A DNA stretch of 64,000 nt, taken from the NCBI GenBank assembly GCA_038030265.1, contig CM075938.1:46059189-46123188 (forward strand), read 5' to 3'. Positions 11,780 to 22,299 of the stretch are shown piece by piece; within the stretch, counting starts at the first letter, position 1, and every line of letters begins with the position of its first letter. The notes below the pieces were generated by a model. The model did no database searches, was not told the origin of the DNA, and worked only from the letters and a program-made list of their open reading frames with translations. The DNA is from Corythucha ciliata. Taxonomy: Eukaryota; Arthropoda; Insecta; Hemiptera; Tingidae. The translations under genes and the position numbers were made by a program.

Positions 11780-14265
11780 CGAATTGGATTCAACAGATTT
11801 TGATGAAAGAGAGAGAGAGCTCAAAAGTTTCCTCTTGATCCAGAAACTTCAAAAACAAAAGTCAGGCTTAAAGAAGTCTGATTATGCCCAAGGATTCGGT
11901 GCATTCCTGTCCAGTTCAGTGCTAACGCCATGCGTGTGGAAGAAAGAAAGAATGATGTAGAAGCACGACGAAGGAAGTACTGAAGACTTTATGAGTTGTA
12001 GACATCTTAATGATTATTCAAAATTAAGTATAAGAAAGTTATTCTCGTGTTTGACCAACGGGATTTTCCACAACTATTTAGAAATTGATCGCGTTCTCAT
12101 TTTTTTGTCAATGCACCATGACAATGTGAAGGACGATTAAAAACAAAGTGAGAATTCAGTGAAAGTAAAGGACAGCGATATCGATCTATACTCATCATAG
12201 TCATAACACTTTCCCACATTGTTGACGCCATATATTCTTCCTGAATTACAGAAATGAAACTTTCGTCGCCAAAGGTGATTATTTGAAACCCCTCTCCACA
12301 CCCCGCCATCATTACTTCACTTAGGAGCAACAAGGGAAGTTTTGTTCGGTAAATGAAGCTCGACTGAAACTAAGGGGATAATTTTCGACGAGGGGCGAAT
12401 AAAATAAATCCTTTTACGTGGATAAGAGCTTTCGGAAAAAATATTCATCATTTTAAGTCAATGGAGAAGAAGGATCTTGAAAGAAGCTTTCAGATGGTGT
12501 GTCTCAGGTGCCGCTTTCTACATTTAAAACGGTTTTTTTATTTTCCTGTTTTTCAATCTCTCTACACTCTACCTTATGAATCTTATTAGATTTACCGGGG
12601 TCCATCAGTTCCTTCTGTATAGTAGGTATATACGTGTAATAGCTGTACAAATATCGTTATTATTCTCATTATAAGCAAATGAAACTCACTTGTAGATGAA
12701 CACGAAGAAGGCGGGTAAGCTTCAATTTGGTATTCAACGAGAAAATGTCCTAACCTTTCTACCTCCGCCTTGAGTTAATTATGGGAAAACAAAAGTTTGA
12801 ACCCGTAATCCAACCTTCTTTATTTTGCATAATTTATTTTAAAAAAGTATCTCGCCGAAATTTAATTTGAGTTTCATAATATAGGAAAGTGGTTTGTCAT
12901 GAATATGCACGTTGGTTTGGTGAGAGGGAAATTAACTGTGAGTAAGAATGAAAAACGCAAGCGTTGACTTGAAGAGGGGGTCGAGTCGTTTGTTCGCTCA
13001 ACTTTACCCACCTCCTCTTTTCTTTTTTTATATAAGAAGTTTTTGCGTTGCATGAAAGAGGCAAGAGAGGCAAGAACGATCTAAATGCTTTCCTTCGCGC
13101 TTCTACAGTCTAAAAAGAAGTAAAAAAAAAAAAGGACGGAAATTGACCTTCTCTAGAAAAAGAAAACTTCCCTGTACTCAGTAAATTGGACTCCTGGATT
13201 ACACTACCTGGATGGAGGGGGTGAATTGCTCGCAAAGCTTTCGAGGTCGATGGGATTTATCGTGAAATTGAGGAGAAGAAGGGTTGGTTCGGTGCAGCAG
13301 AGCAGTATACGTCAAATGGCTTACTGGATGTGATGCGTGGGGGTCGGGGAAGGCCCGAAGAAATTACTTTTTAAATCGGAAGAGGGATGAACGTTTAGGT
13401 CGTTAGTTGAACTGATTGGGTGGGAGGGGGTAAGGTGCCGTGAAAAAAAGGGGAAAAATGAAAGTTAAACTGTAAACAATATTCGCGCTGATTGGCTCCG
13501 ACTTTTATATTCAAATGTGTTTTTTTAAATAGGCTTTTGATCGGGATTGGGGGGTGGGGATGCTGAATTTGGGTCAAACTATGAAGAAAATCGTACAAGT
13601 CGTGAATTTAGGTGCTCTCATGCTCCACTACGGACTGCCCACACTATGAGGGGCTTCTCCTCAACTTTGCACTGTGATATTGATATTGTTATGACCTAAT
13701 TTTCTGTTGCTTCCTTCTCCGCCGGATTATTTTGATTGATGCGATAAATTTATCATCATTCTTCTTGCCCGAGTTTCAGCCTCATGGTAAAATTATAATT
13801 TGTGAGTGAATATTCAGATCTTTGCGCTAAACTTCCGGTTTTCATTCAGAAAATTTGTATCCAGAAGGGACTTGTGACGTGAGTGACACCATTCCCCAGT
13901 AGGTGACAATTCTCCTGGAAACTCAGATCACTCCAACCAGTGTCCCGATCAATTCACATTTCCATATACATGTTTAATTCAAATTTAGAAAGTGTGTTGG
14001 AAGGAAATACGCGCGTGTTTTGTTCGCGAGCGCAAGCTTAAACTGCACAAAATATACTTACTTAGACAATTTTGTTTAGGAGGCAGGAGAGATTAACACA
14101 GCGTTCCCATTTGCATACATTTCTGCACCGGAGCATCGCACTTTTGTCTTCACCAGCAACATAATTATTTAATTCAGAGAAGACGGGTGGAAATGAACTG
14201 CCCTGTGCCAGATTTTTGTTTAAGTGGAAAACGCTATAAAGTTTTTACAATTTTTAACCCAAATC
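11780..14265. other. No feature seen
   Basis: AT-rich sequence with purine runs and no recognisable gene or transposon. Confidence 0.5.
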
Positions 14266-14267
14266 CT

Positions 14268-14421
14268 TCATTGTTTTTCTTTTTTCTTCTTTTCGCGAAG
14301 TTACTTCGAGGAAATAACGTCCTCGGGCATCATTTCATCAAACACAAAAAGAAAACTGCCTGAGGACGTTGAGGCTTCCTCGTCGTAACTTCAAGAAAGG
14401 AAGAAAGAAGAACAAAGTGGG
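14268..14421. mobile_element. Palindromic MITE
   Basis: GAAGTTACTTCGAGGAAATA and ACGTCCTCGGGC on the left pair with GCCTGAGGACGTTGAGGC and TTCCTCGTCGTAACTTC on the right. The outer pyrimidine (TTTTCTTCTTTTC) and purine (GGAAGAAAGAAG) runs also pair. Confidence 0.65.
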
Positions 14422-15059
14422 ACTTGAAAACAAAATAGCGCATTTTGCTTATTTTATTTACAACCGGCAAGTAAAATGGTCCTTACATCCATCAAAACCA
14501 TGCTGAACTACTCAAAATTTACTCCATGGGATAGGGACTCCTGAGGCATCATCCCTAGGGAAACAAATCACGATTGCCAACTTTTACACCTACACAGTAA
14601 GGTGAAAATTGTGTTGGCAACACTCGTCCCTTATTCTTTATCGGACAGAGTTCGTAGTTCGATGGGGGTGTCAGGAACGCCGGCTTTTGTTTTCAAAAAC
14701 TTTCCATCCCGTCCCAACGCGACTGCCGTTATTTTTGTTTTTATTACACTCGTAGGAGGGGGGCGGGATTCTGTAACTTTTACGCATCGACGTCGAATTT
14801 CCTATCGGATGTGATTTTATTTTTTGCATGTGACTTTTGATGGCAAATCCGTTACCTCGAAGTTACAGATTACCCCCCCCCCCATATAACCAGACGTCCT
14901 ACTTTCCCCGGAAATGTCCTACTTTTCAGGGCGGCCCAGTCATTTTTCAGGTGTCTAGGGAAAGGTCAAATGTGTCCTCTTTTTTGTCCTACTTTTCGGT
15001 CTCAACTTATAACGTTGGTTCTTAACTCCAAACATCTTTTACATTAATATTTAAACAAA

Positions 15060-15290
15060 GTTGTGGGGCTTTGCCGCTATACGTTCTCAGTCGGTGACGT
15101 TTCACCCTCTCGGTTTTCATCAGCTGTGGTGAGCCGCATCTCTTCCCCGACTCGGTTATGCCGGCAAGTCGAGCGCGTGCGGCGAGAATTGTACCGCACA
15201 GTCGACCCAGAGAACAAGGCAGCGATTTCACCCACTGAATCACTCCCACTCACCGTCATGCCACGTATTTCACTAAAAAAAAAAAATTAA
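15060..15290. other. GC-rich block open in three overlapping frames
   Basis: This block is open in one + frame (15063-15290) and two - frames. The + frame reads SVGDVSPSRFSSAVVSRISS... with many CG dinucleotides. No family was recognised. The open frames may simply reflect GC-rich composition; a transposon or exon relic is possible. Confidence 0.3.
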
Positions 15291-15294
15291 TTTT

Positions 15295-15826
15295 GTGAGT
15301 TTCACTGGCGACCGAGGGCAAATGTCCCAAGCAGGCGTCGGCAGGCGATTGTATTTTTGTAATCATCTTCACAAAACCTATCGAATAAGACCAGTTTCAG
15401 GACTATGTTCCTCCGGTTAATTAAATTTCCCAAATATCGTGAGTTCCACGAGCCACAGAGGGCAAATGTCCCAGGCAGACGGCGGCAGAAGATCATATTC
15501 GTAATTAGCTCCATAAAACCTTTCGAATCAGACTAGTTTCAGGACTATGATCCTCCGGTTAATTATTTTCCCTCTGTGCAGTTTGACTGGTCACTAAGGG
15601 CAAATGCCCCAGGCAGACGATCATTTTAGTATTCAGCCACCTGTTAATCTGTTGCATAAGACAATTTTCCGGACTTCGTTCTTCCGTTTAGTTAATATCC
15701 CTAATTTCGTGAGTTTGACGAGCCACGGAGGGCAAATGCCCCAGGCAGACGATCATATTCGTAATCATGTTCCATAAAACCTTTCGAATGAGACCAGTTT
15801 CGAGACTATGTTCTTCCGGTTGAATG
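15295..15826 (+). repeat. Satellite, four tandem units of about 130-145 bp
   Basis: Units start near 15295, 15439, 15577 and 15709. Each contains GAGGGCAAATG (or AAGGGCAAATG), then CCCAGGCAGAC, then TAAAACCTTTCGAAT, then a block resembling CCAGTTTCAGGACTATGTTC, then CTCCGGTTAATT. Units 2 and 4 are the closest pair. Confidence 0.88.
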
Positions 15827-16014
15827 GACTGTCACCAGCTCTCGAAATATTAGAATTGATCGCAATTAGTTGCCATCAGCGACCATAATATTTCTGATAC
15901 AAAATGCTATTTTAATCGTGATTAGTTGTTGATTTGGCGTTGCTGAAAATGGGCCTAAGACGTTACACCAAAACATACGATTTCACACCAAAGCTGACGT
16001 GTTACCACAAAATA

Positions 16015-16600
16015 ATTACATCAGTGAATTAGCTATTTATCCCCATTTTAGTCGTAAATATGCGAGTCGTCTCCCTTTTAGCCGTGAATTTGCGATTTCT
16101 CTCCATTTTAGCGTCGAATTAACGATTTTTATCAATTTTTAGCGTAGGTTATTATAGCGCTTTTTTCTGCCACAAAGTTTGCTCTGGGAACCGCGGCCTG
16201 CCATTTTCTCAGGTTTCTGTGAATTGGTCAATTTTTTCAAATCAACCCCCCCAACCCCCAATAAGCCATTTATCTTTATTTTAGCCGCAACTTAGTGGTT
16301 TTCTTCATTTTAGCTGCTAATTATGGATTTTTCTTCATTTCAGACACGAATTGGAGTTTTTCAACAATTTTAGCTGCGAATTACATAATGCTTTTTCGGA
16401 ATTTGGCCGTGGATTAACGATTTTGTTCACTTTCTGGAAAGAAGTTTCCTATTTTGACGTATTCTCCATTTAAACCTCGAATAAGCGTTTTTCCTCACTT
16501 CAGCGTTCTTTCTCAATTCTATCGGCGATTTTTTACCATTTTAGCCGTGAATTAGCGATTTTTCTCAGTTTGAGCCACGAACTTGCCTTCAGAAGCCGTA
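16015..16600 (+). repeat. Family A array
   Basis: Units such as CATTTTAGCCGTGAATTAGC (16536) and CTCCATTTTAGCGTCGAATT (16102). A short pyrimidine/C run interrupts it at about 16245. Confidence 0.75.
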
Positions 16601-16609
16601 AATTGTTGT

Positions 16610-17388
16610 TTCCGTACTTCTATCCTCTATTTAGCTCTTTTCCAAAATGTGACAGAAATTTTTTTCTAGTGAATGCCTTGTTAATGGGGTGCATACCCTG
16701 AAACTAGTTGTCAAGATGTACGATTAAAAGCATCGTGGCTTATTCTGGACGGTGACATCAAGGGGGCGCTGGTGAAGGATTCACAAGGGGATGCCAAATG
16801 TCTAAGTTCGGCACTGTCAAAATGTTCTATCCTGTTAAAAAGAATCCGTCAAATAAGCAATAATGAGAATGGTGCCGTGGAAGAGGCGAGGGGGGTAGAC
16901 AGATTCCCCTGAGGAGGCCCCTGAAAACGGCTATACTCCTTGGAAGAAATTGTTCATTCTGAAAGTTGCTTGATGAGGTTGTTATATTGAGTCGACGGAA
17001 TATCGCAATGGAATGAGGTCGTTGTTGGTTTTTTCACAGCCCAAAACATGTCGAGAATCTAGTTTGCAATTGTACATTATTAGGTCTGCAGGTCACCAAA
17101 AGGAGTAAACCCTAAACGCGCGCTCCTTAGCGACGAATTCTAAGAGGCCTTCGTGTGTGAGAGAGATGTGAGAGGCATTTATTTCATGTAATCGCTCAAA
17201 ACACTCAGCGCTGAAATTGCGTGACTCCTGCTGACGCGCAGGACGGGGGCCTCAAGTGAGAAGGTGCCCTAAGAAAATGCTGCTACTGTGTGGTTGCCAC
17301 CGGGGACGTGTGTCTCTTTTTACCTTTTTGATGCGCTCCTGTCCAGTACGGAAAGTTAAATTCCCGAAAAAAAACATGAAATTAATGA
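16610..17388. other. No feature seen
   Basis: Intergenic sequence up to the copia target duplication. Confidence 0.5.
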
Positions 17389-17393
17389 GACTT

Positions 17394-17571
17394 TGTTGGA
17401 GAGTTACTTGTTTTGAAGAAAGTTAGCGGGAGCCATATGAGCTTCACGATGAGAATTGTTGTTTGGTTGTTACCAAGTTTAAAAAAAAAAAAAAAATATT
17501 AATTACTTTCGTCTAATAAAAGTTCCCTTAATTTTTCGCGCGTTTCTCTAGTTTTCCCTGCAGCTTTAATT
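17394..17571 (+). repeat. Copia element 5' LTR
   Basis: Starts TGTTGGAGAG and ends GCTTTAATT, immediately before the primer-binding site. It contains an A tract and an AATAAA within ctaataaaagttccc, a plausible polyadenylation signal. The 3' terminus is TT rather than the usual CA; the target duplication and primer-site position both support this boundary. Confidence 0.92.
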
Positions 17572-17587
17572 GGTTATGGGCCCAGCA
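17572..17587 (+). other. Copia primer-binding site matching the tRNA-iMet anticodon arm
   Basis: ggttatgggcccagca lies directly after the 5' LTR. It is complementary to the anticodon stem-loop of initiator tRNA-Met (loop CCCATAA), not to a tRNA 3' end. Drosophila copia is known to prime from a half-molecule of this tRNA cut in the anticodon region, and this site implies the same mechanism. Confidence 0.85.
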
Positions 17588-17637
17588 GTGATCCAACGAT
17601 CCTAACTGCACGCGTGAAAAAGAAATAAGTCGCGAAA

Positions 17638-20600
17638 ATGGACCTGAAAGTGGTTTTGGAGAAGCTGAATGGTTCCAAGTGGAACTATTGCTCAAGCATC
17701 ACGACGTCTACGATGTGGTGATTGGGACTTCTGAGTGTCCCACAGAAGGTGATTCAGACATTAAAAAATGGAAAAAGGCTGATTCCCTTGCTCAGGTTCT
17801 GCTCGTGACGAACTTGAATGACGCCAATGTTGACCTAACTGCGACTTGTGATACTTCCCATGAAACGTGGCAAAGGCTTTTGTCTGTTCACGAACAAAGT
17901 TCCGGCCAGCGTTTAGATAGACTCCTGGAATCTTTTTTCTCGTCTGGTAAGGCGGACGATGAAGACATAGCTACCTACGTCTCTCGTCTTCAAAGACTTT
18001 TTGCTGAAATCAAAGATGAGCTAAACAAACTGTCGAAAGTTAAATTGCCAGATTTGCTACTGCTCAGCAGGGTCATGAGCACACTTCCAGCCGAGTATTT
18101 CGAATTCAAAAATGTTTGGGAAAGCATTCCGATGGCTGATAGAAGTGTCAGACTACTTCTGGAAAGATTGCAACTCATAGAAATGAGACTGCCGTTGCAG
18201 CAAGGGGCCAGCGGGTCGGCTATGCAAGTCATTTCTAAACCTCGTCCGCAGGGAGGGAGCAAGAAAAACGGAAAAATCGGGAAGATAAATCAAATAAAAT
18301 GTTTCATTTGCGACGAAGTGGGCCACTTTGCCGCTAAATGCCCATCGAAATCAAAACCTAAGGCAAACGTCGTAAGTCTCTTGTGTTTCTCGGCTGAAAC
18401 CAAAACGAACGATCAGAATTGGATAGCTGATAGTGGTGCTTCACACCACATGACTCATTGCAAGGACTGGTTTGAGTCTTATCGACCGTTTCCTCAACCT
18501 GTCGAAGTGACCGTGGGCAACAACTCGACAATTAAGGCACTAGGTGAAGGCATGATGCGTATGGAAGCTCTAATAGGGCAAAAAAGGATCCCAATAGAAA
18601 TAAATAACGCATGGTTCGTACCAGACATCGGTAAAAACCTACTCTCGGTGAGTCAAACGCTTAAGAAAGGAGTAACTTTCAAAGCCAATGGTTCTAAGTG
18701 CGCTTTTATGAAAGCAAGAAATCCTATTGTCGTCGGAAAGCTCAAAAATGGATTATTTGAACTGAATTTGAAGGTGCTCACACCTTCAAATTCTTCGGAA
18801 GCGCATGTCACGACCGTTAAAAACTTGAGTCTTCAACAATGGCATGAACGTCTCGCTCACCAAGACAAGCGGCACGTGATGATCGTACTGCGTGACAGAT
18901 CTTTGCCCTTCGCCAATGACAAAGAATTTTGTAAGGGATGCCCATATGGTAAACAACACCGGAAGACCTACAAGCTGAGGACAGAAAGAGCAACATCCCC
19001 AGGTGAAATAGTCTTAGCCGACCTGTGTGGACCAATGGAAGAGGCATCCGTCGGTGGTTCGAAGTATTGCCTTGTAGTCAAAGACGACTATTCGCGGTTC
19101 CTGCGAGTATTCTTCATGAAGCAGAAAACCGAAGTGCCTGAATGCATTCGCATTTTTCTTGCCGAAGCAAGAAATGCAGGTATCACCGTGAAAACATTCA
19201 TGAGCGACGGGGGTACGGAATTCGTCAATCGTACCGTAAAAAGCATTTTGAGCGAATCCGGAATCACAATGAGAACAGTGATGCCGTACACCCCAGAACA
19301 AGTTGGTGGGATCGAAAGAGAGATGAGAACTCTCGTCGAAAGCGCCCGTACTATGATATACGCAAAGAATTTGCCGAAGCGATTATGGACAGAAGCCATG
19401 AACACAGCTTGCCACATAATCAACCGAACTGGACCGACGTCAGTTCCTGGCAAAGCGCCCATACAGTTGTGGTCAGGAAAATGTCAATTACCCATACAAC
19501 ATTTCAGGGCATTCGGCACAACCTGCTACGTCCACGTACCCAAGCCAAGAAGGGCCAAGTGGTCAGCGAAAGCTCAGAAAGGCATTCTAGTTGGGTACTG
19601 CGGAGAACGAGATGGTTTTCGGGTTTACGTCGATGGACACGTTATCTCGTCAGCGGACGTGATTTTCGAACCTGAGAATGAAACGACTGTTTTTTTAACA
19701 GAAAATGACGCTACACAAAAATGCTATTCGAAACCTTCGGAAAACTCGGAATACGCTCAGATACCTCTAGCATTCAACAGGGACGACACCCTCAACGATT
19801 CAGAGGGAGAAATCGTTATTGGGACAGCGCCAGAGGAAACAGTGGAAAATGAGCCCACCGATGCGACCGAAATGGAATCAGCTCACTCAGAAAACGCTTC
19901 GTGCAGCCTCGATGTTGAGCATAACTCAACTTTTGCATCCGGTGGAATGGAATCTGAAAGCCCAAGCGAGAACAGAGTTGTGACTCGTTCTGGAAGGCAA
20001 GTAAAGCCACCAGACCACCTAAAAGAATTTGGCTGTGTCGCTGAAGAATGGATGAGTGTCCAAGAAGCTCTGTCATCAGCCCCCTGGCGTGAAGCTATGG
20101 ACGAAGAAATGGAATCCCTAGTGAAAAACGAAGTCTTCGAGCTTGTAAAGCCGCCTGCGGGAGCCAAAATAATCGGAAGCCGATGGGTCCTGCGTGAAAA
20201 ATCAAACTCAGATGGAACAGTCCAGCGCCTTAAAGCCCGTCTCGTAGCAAGAGGATTTTCTCAGCAGAAGGGAATCGACTATGATGAACAGTTCAGTCCT
20301 GTGGCGAGACTTGAAACTGTGAGGACAGTCATCAGTGTTGCTGCTAATGAAGACTTGCACATGCGCCAATTTGATGTGAAGACAGCATTTTTATATGGCT
20401 TTCTCAAGGAAAAGGTGTTCGTGAGTCAGCCGGAAGGATACGACGATGGCTCTGGGAGGGTGTGGAAGCTTAAAAGAAGCCTATAAGGGCTTAAACAAAG
20501 TCCAAGGTGTTGGAGCCACCGATTTCTGCAGTTTATGGAAAAACAGCAATTCGTCCAGTCGGAATCGGATCCTTGTCTGTTTTCCAATCACCTTAAAAAT

Positions 20601-21559
20601 GGAAATAAGATCGTCATTGTCTGTTATGTTGATGATGGCCTCATAGCCGGCACGGACAGGACCGACGTAGAACGATTTATTGAGTGTTTAAAAGCTGAAT
20701 TTGAAATCAAAGTTTCGACACCTGATTGCTATCTCGGAATAGCCATCAAACGAAAAGATGACGGAAAAATCACTCTTGATCAAAAGGCCTACACAGAAAA
20801 ATTGCTGGATAAGTTCGGTATGACCGACTGTAAACCTGTGAGGACACCAGCAGAAACAGGCGGGCAAACGGTTAAAAGAGAAGGAAAACCCTTAGACCGG
20901 ACGACACCCTACCGAGAAGCTGTTGGCAGCCTCATTTTTCTCGTTTCTGGGACAAGACCCGACTTGGCTTATGCAGTGAGCACCGTAGCGCAAGACGTTG
21001 AGAGCCCAACTGATATTTCTTGGGGGAAAGTAAAACGTATCTTCAGATATTAAAAGGCACGTTAGACTTCTGTCTCACATACGAACGTGGGAGGCCAAAA
21101 CAGCTGATTGCGTACAGTGATGCTGACTACGCAGCTGACAAATCGAGAAGATCGCGCAGTGGCATGCTTTGCATATACGCCGGCTCATTACTGACATGGA
21201 CTAGTCAAAAACAAAAGAGCATCTCAGTCTCAACAATGGAAGCTGAGTATATATTAGCTAGTGAAGCAGCCAAGCAAATCATTTGGTTATCACGTCTACT
21301 CAGGGAAATAACGACTGATATTCAACAGCCGCGCTTAAATGTGGACAATCTGAGTGCTGTTCGTTTAATCAAGAATCCCGAGTTCCACTTTAAAAGCAAG
21401 CATATTGATGTGAGGTATTTTGTTCGAGAGAAAGTGGCTAATGGGGACTTCTTGGTGAATCACATCGCACAACTCGCTGACATTCTGACGAAAGGACTAC
21501 CCGGTCCTAGATTCTGGGAACTTCTGGACAACATGAATGTGTGTTGTTTCAAAACATGA
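17638..21559 (+). pseudogene. Copia gag-pol polyprotein, disrupted
   Basis: The long open frame runs from about 17679 to 20483. A CCHC zinc knuckle (CFICDEVGHFAAKC) begins at 18300. The aspartic protease DSG is at 18429. The integrase has an HHCC region, then catalytic Asp, Asp and Glu at 19020, 19206 and 19314, giving the DD35E spacing. The RT begins around 20080, with the YVDD catalytic motif at 20625-20636. RNase H (YSDADY, STMEAEY, HIDVRYF) lies at 21110-21450. Three lesions are visible. TAA at 20484-20486 replaces the conserved Tyr of SL-Y-GLKQSP, and the same frame reopens straight after it. A 1-base loss at about 21050 shifts the frame at RY/LKG. The only good ATG, at 17638, reads a Gag-like start but leaves frame near 17680, as if a small deletion had fused it to the main frame. 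Confidence 0.92.
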
Positions 21560-21569
21560 ACTGAGGGAG

Positions 21570-21743
21570 TGTTGGAGAGTTACTTGCTTTGAAGAAAGTT
21601 AGCGGGAGCCATATGAGCTTCACGATGAGAATTGTTGTTTGGTTGTTACCAAGTTAAAAAAAAAAATATATTAATTATTTTCGTCTAATAAAAGTTCCCT
21701 TAATTTTTCGCGCGTTTCTCTAGTTTTCCCTGCAGCTTTAATT
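21570..21743 (+). repeat. Copia element 3' LTR
   Basis: Near-identical to 17394-17571. It is preceded by a short purine run, ctgagggag, that serves as the polypurine tract. It is followed by the second copy of the gactt target duplication. Confidence 0.92.
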
Positions 21744-22155
21744 GACTTCCTCTGATAATGGTGATGGTGGGGTGGGGGTGGGAGTGGGCTTAAGCAGAAC
21801 TCTTGATCCGCATCTGGCTGTTCCCTCGGTTGATGAAGCGCTCACGCGTTTCTTTATTCTTGTTTTTGTGTTTTAATTGTGTAATTGAGTTTTAATAGTT
21901 GCCTTCGTTGTTTATTATGTTGTGAATAACTGAACAAACTCTAAAATGCATGTTGAGGATTGAGGTCTTACAATAAAACCGTTTTTTGTGGTATCTGGGG
22001 AATTGCTGTAAGCCGTAACCACGAATCAAAAAATATAGCGATGACTGCTCACAGCGTACAATGCGAATTGAGGTGGGAGTTACTTTTTTCTCCCGTTTTT
22101 TTTTTTTTTTTTCCTGATACCTATTAAATGAACAGTCTTTTTTGGTGGATCCAGA

Positions 22156-22295
22156 GGGTCTGTTCTATAACTTTTCGCTGTCATTATCACTGTCCTTTTC
22201 CACTCGTCCTCTCTATCAACATATGATTTAATTTAGAGCGGACGGGTGGAAAACGACTGTGACAGTAACAGTGAAATTTTATAGAACAGCCCCCC
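22156..22295. mobile_element. Palindromic MITE
   Basis: GGGTCTGTTCTATAACTTTT and CACTGTCCTTTTCCACTCGT on the left face ACGGGTGGAAAACGACTGTG and AAATTTTATAGAACAGCCCC on the right. About 140 bp with a small central loop. Confidence 0.75.
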
Positions 22296-22299
22296 TGTG

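Larger units (their letters stand above)
17394..21743 (+). mobile_element. Copia-type LTR retrotransposon, nearly complete
   Basis: The element is 4,350 bp long with two short LTRs (178 and 174 bp) and a single gag-pol frame in the Copia order: Gag, zinc knuckle, protease, integrase, RT, RNase H. It is flanked by an exact 5 bp target duplication, gactt (17389-17393 and 21744-21748). The LTRs differ by about two substitutions plus a change in A-tract length, so the insertion is recent. It has nevertheless lost coding capacity through an in-frame stop, a 1-base frameshift and a damaged 5' gag. Its G+C content is visibly higher than that of the AT-rich surroundings. Confidence 0.95.

Noticed and set aside
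19142..19675. 177-codon + frame inside the copia integrase region
   Set aside because: Shadow frame of the polyprotein, which has a clear DD35E catalytic triad in the main frame.
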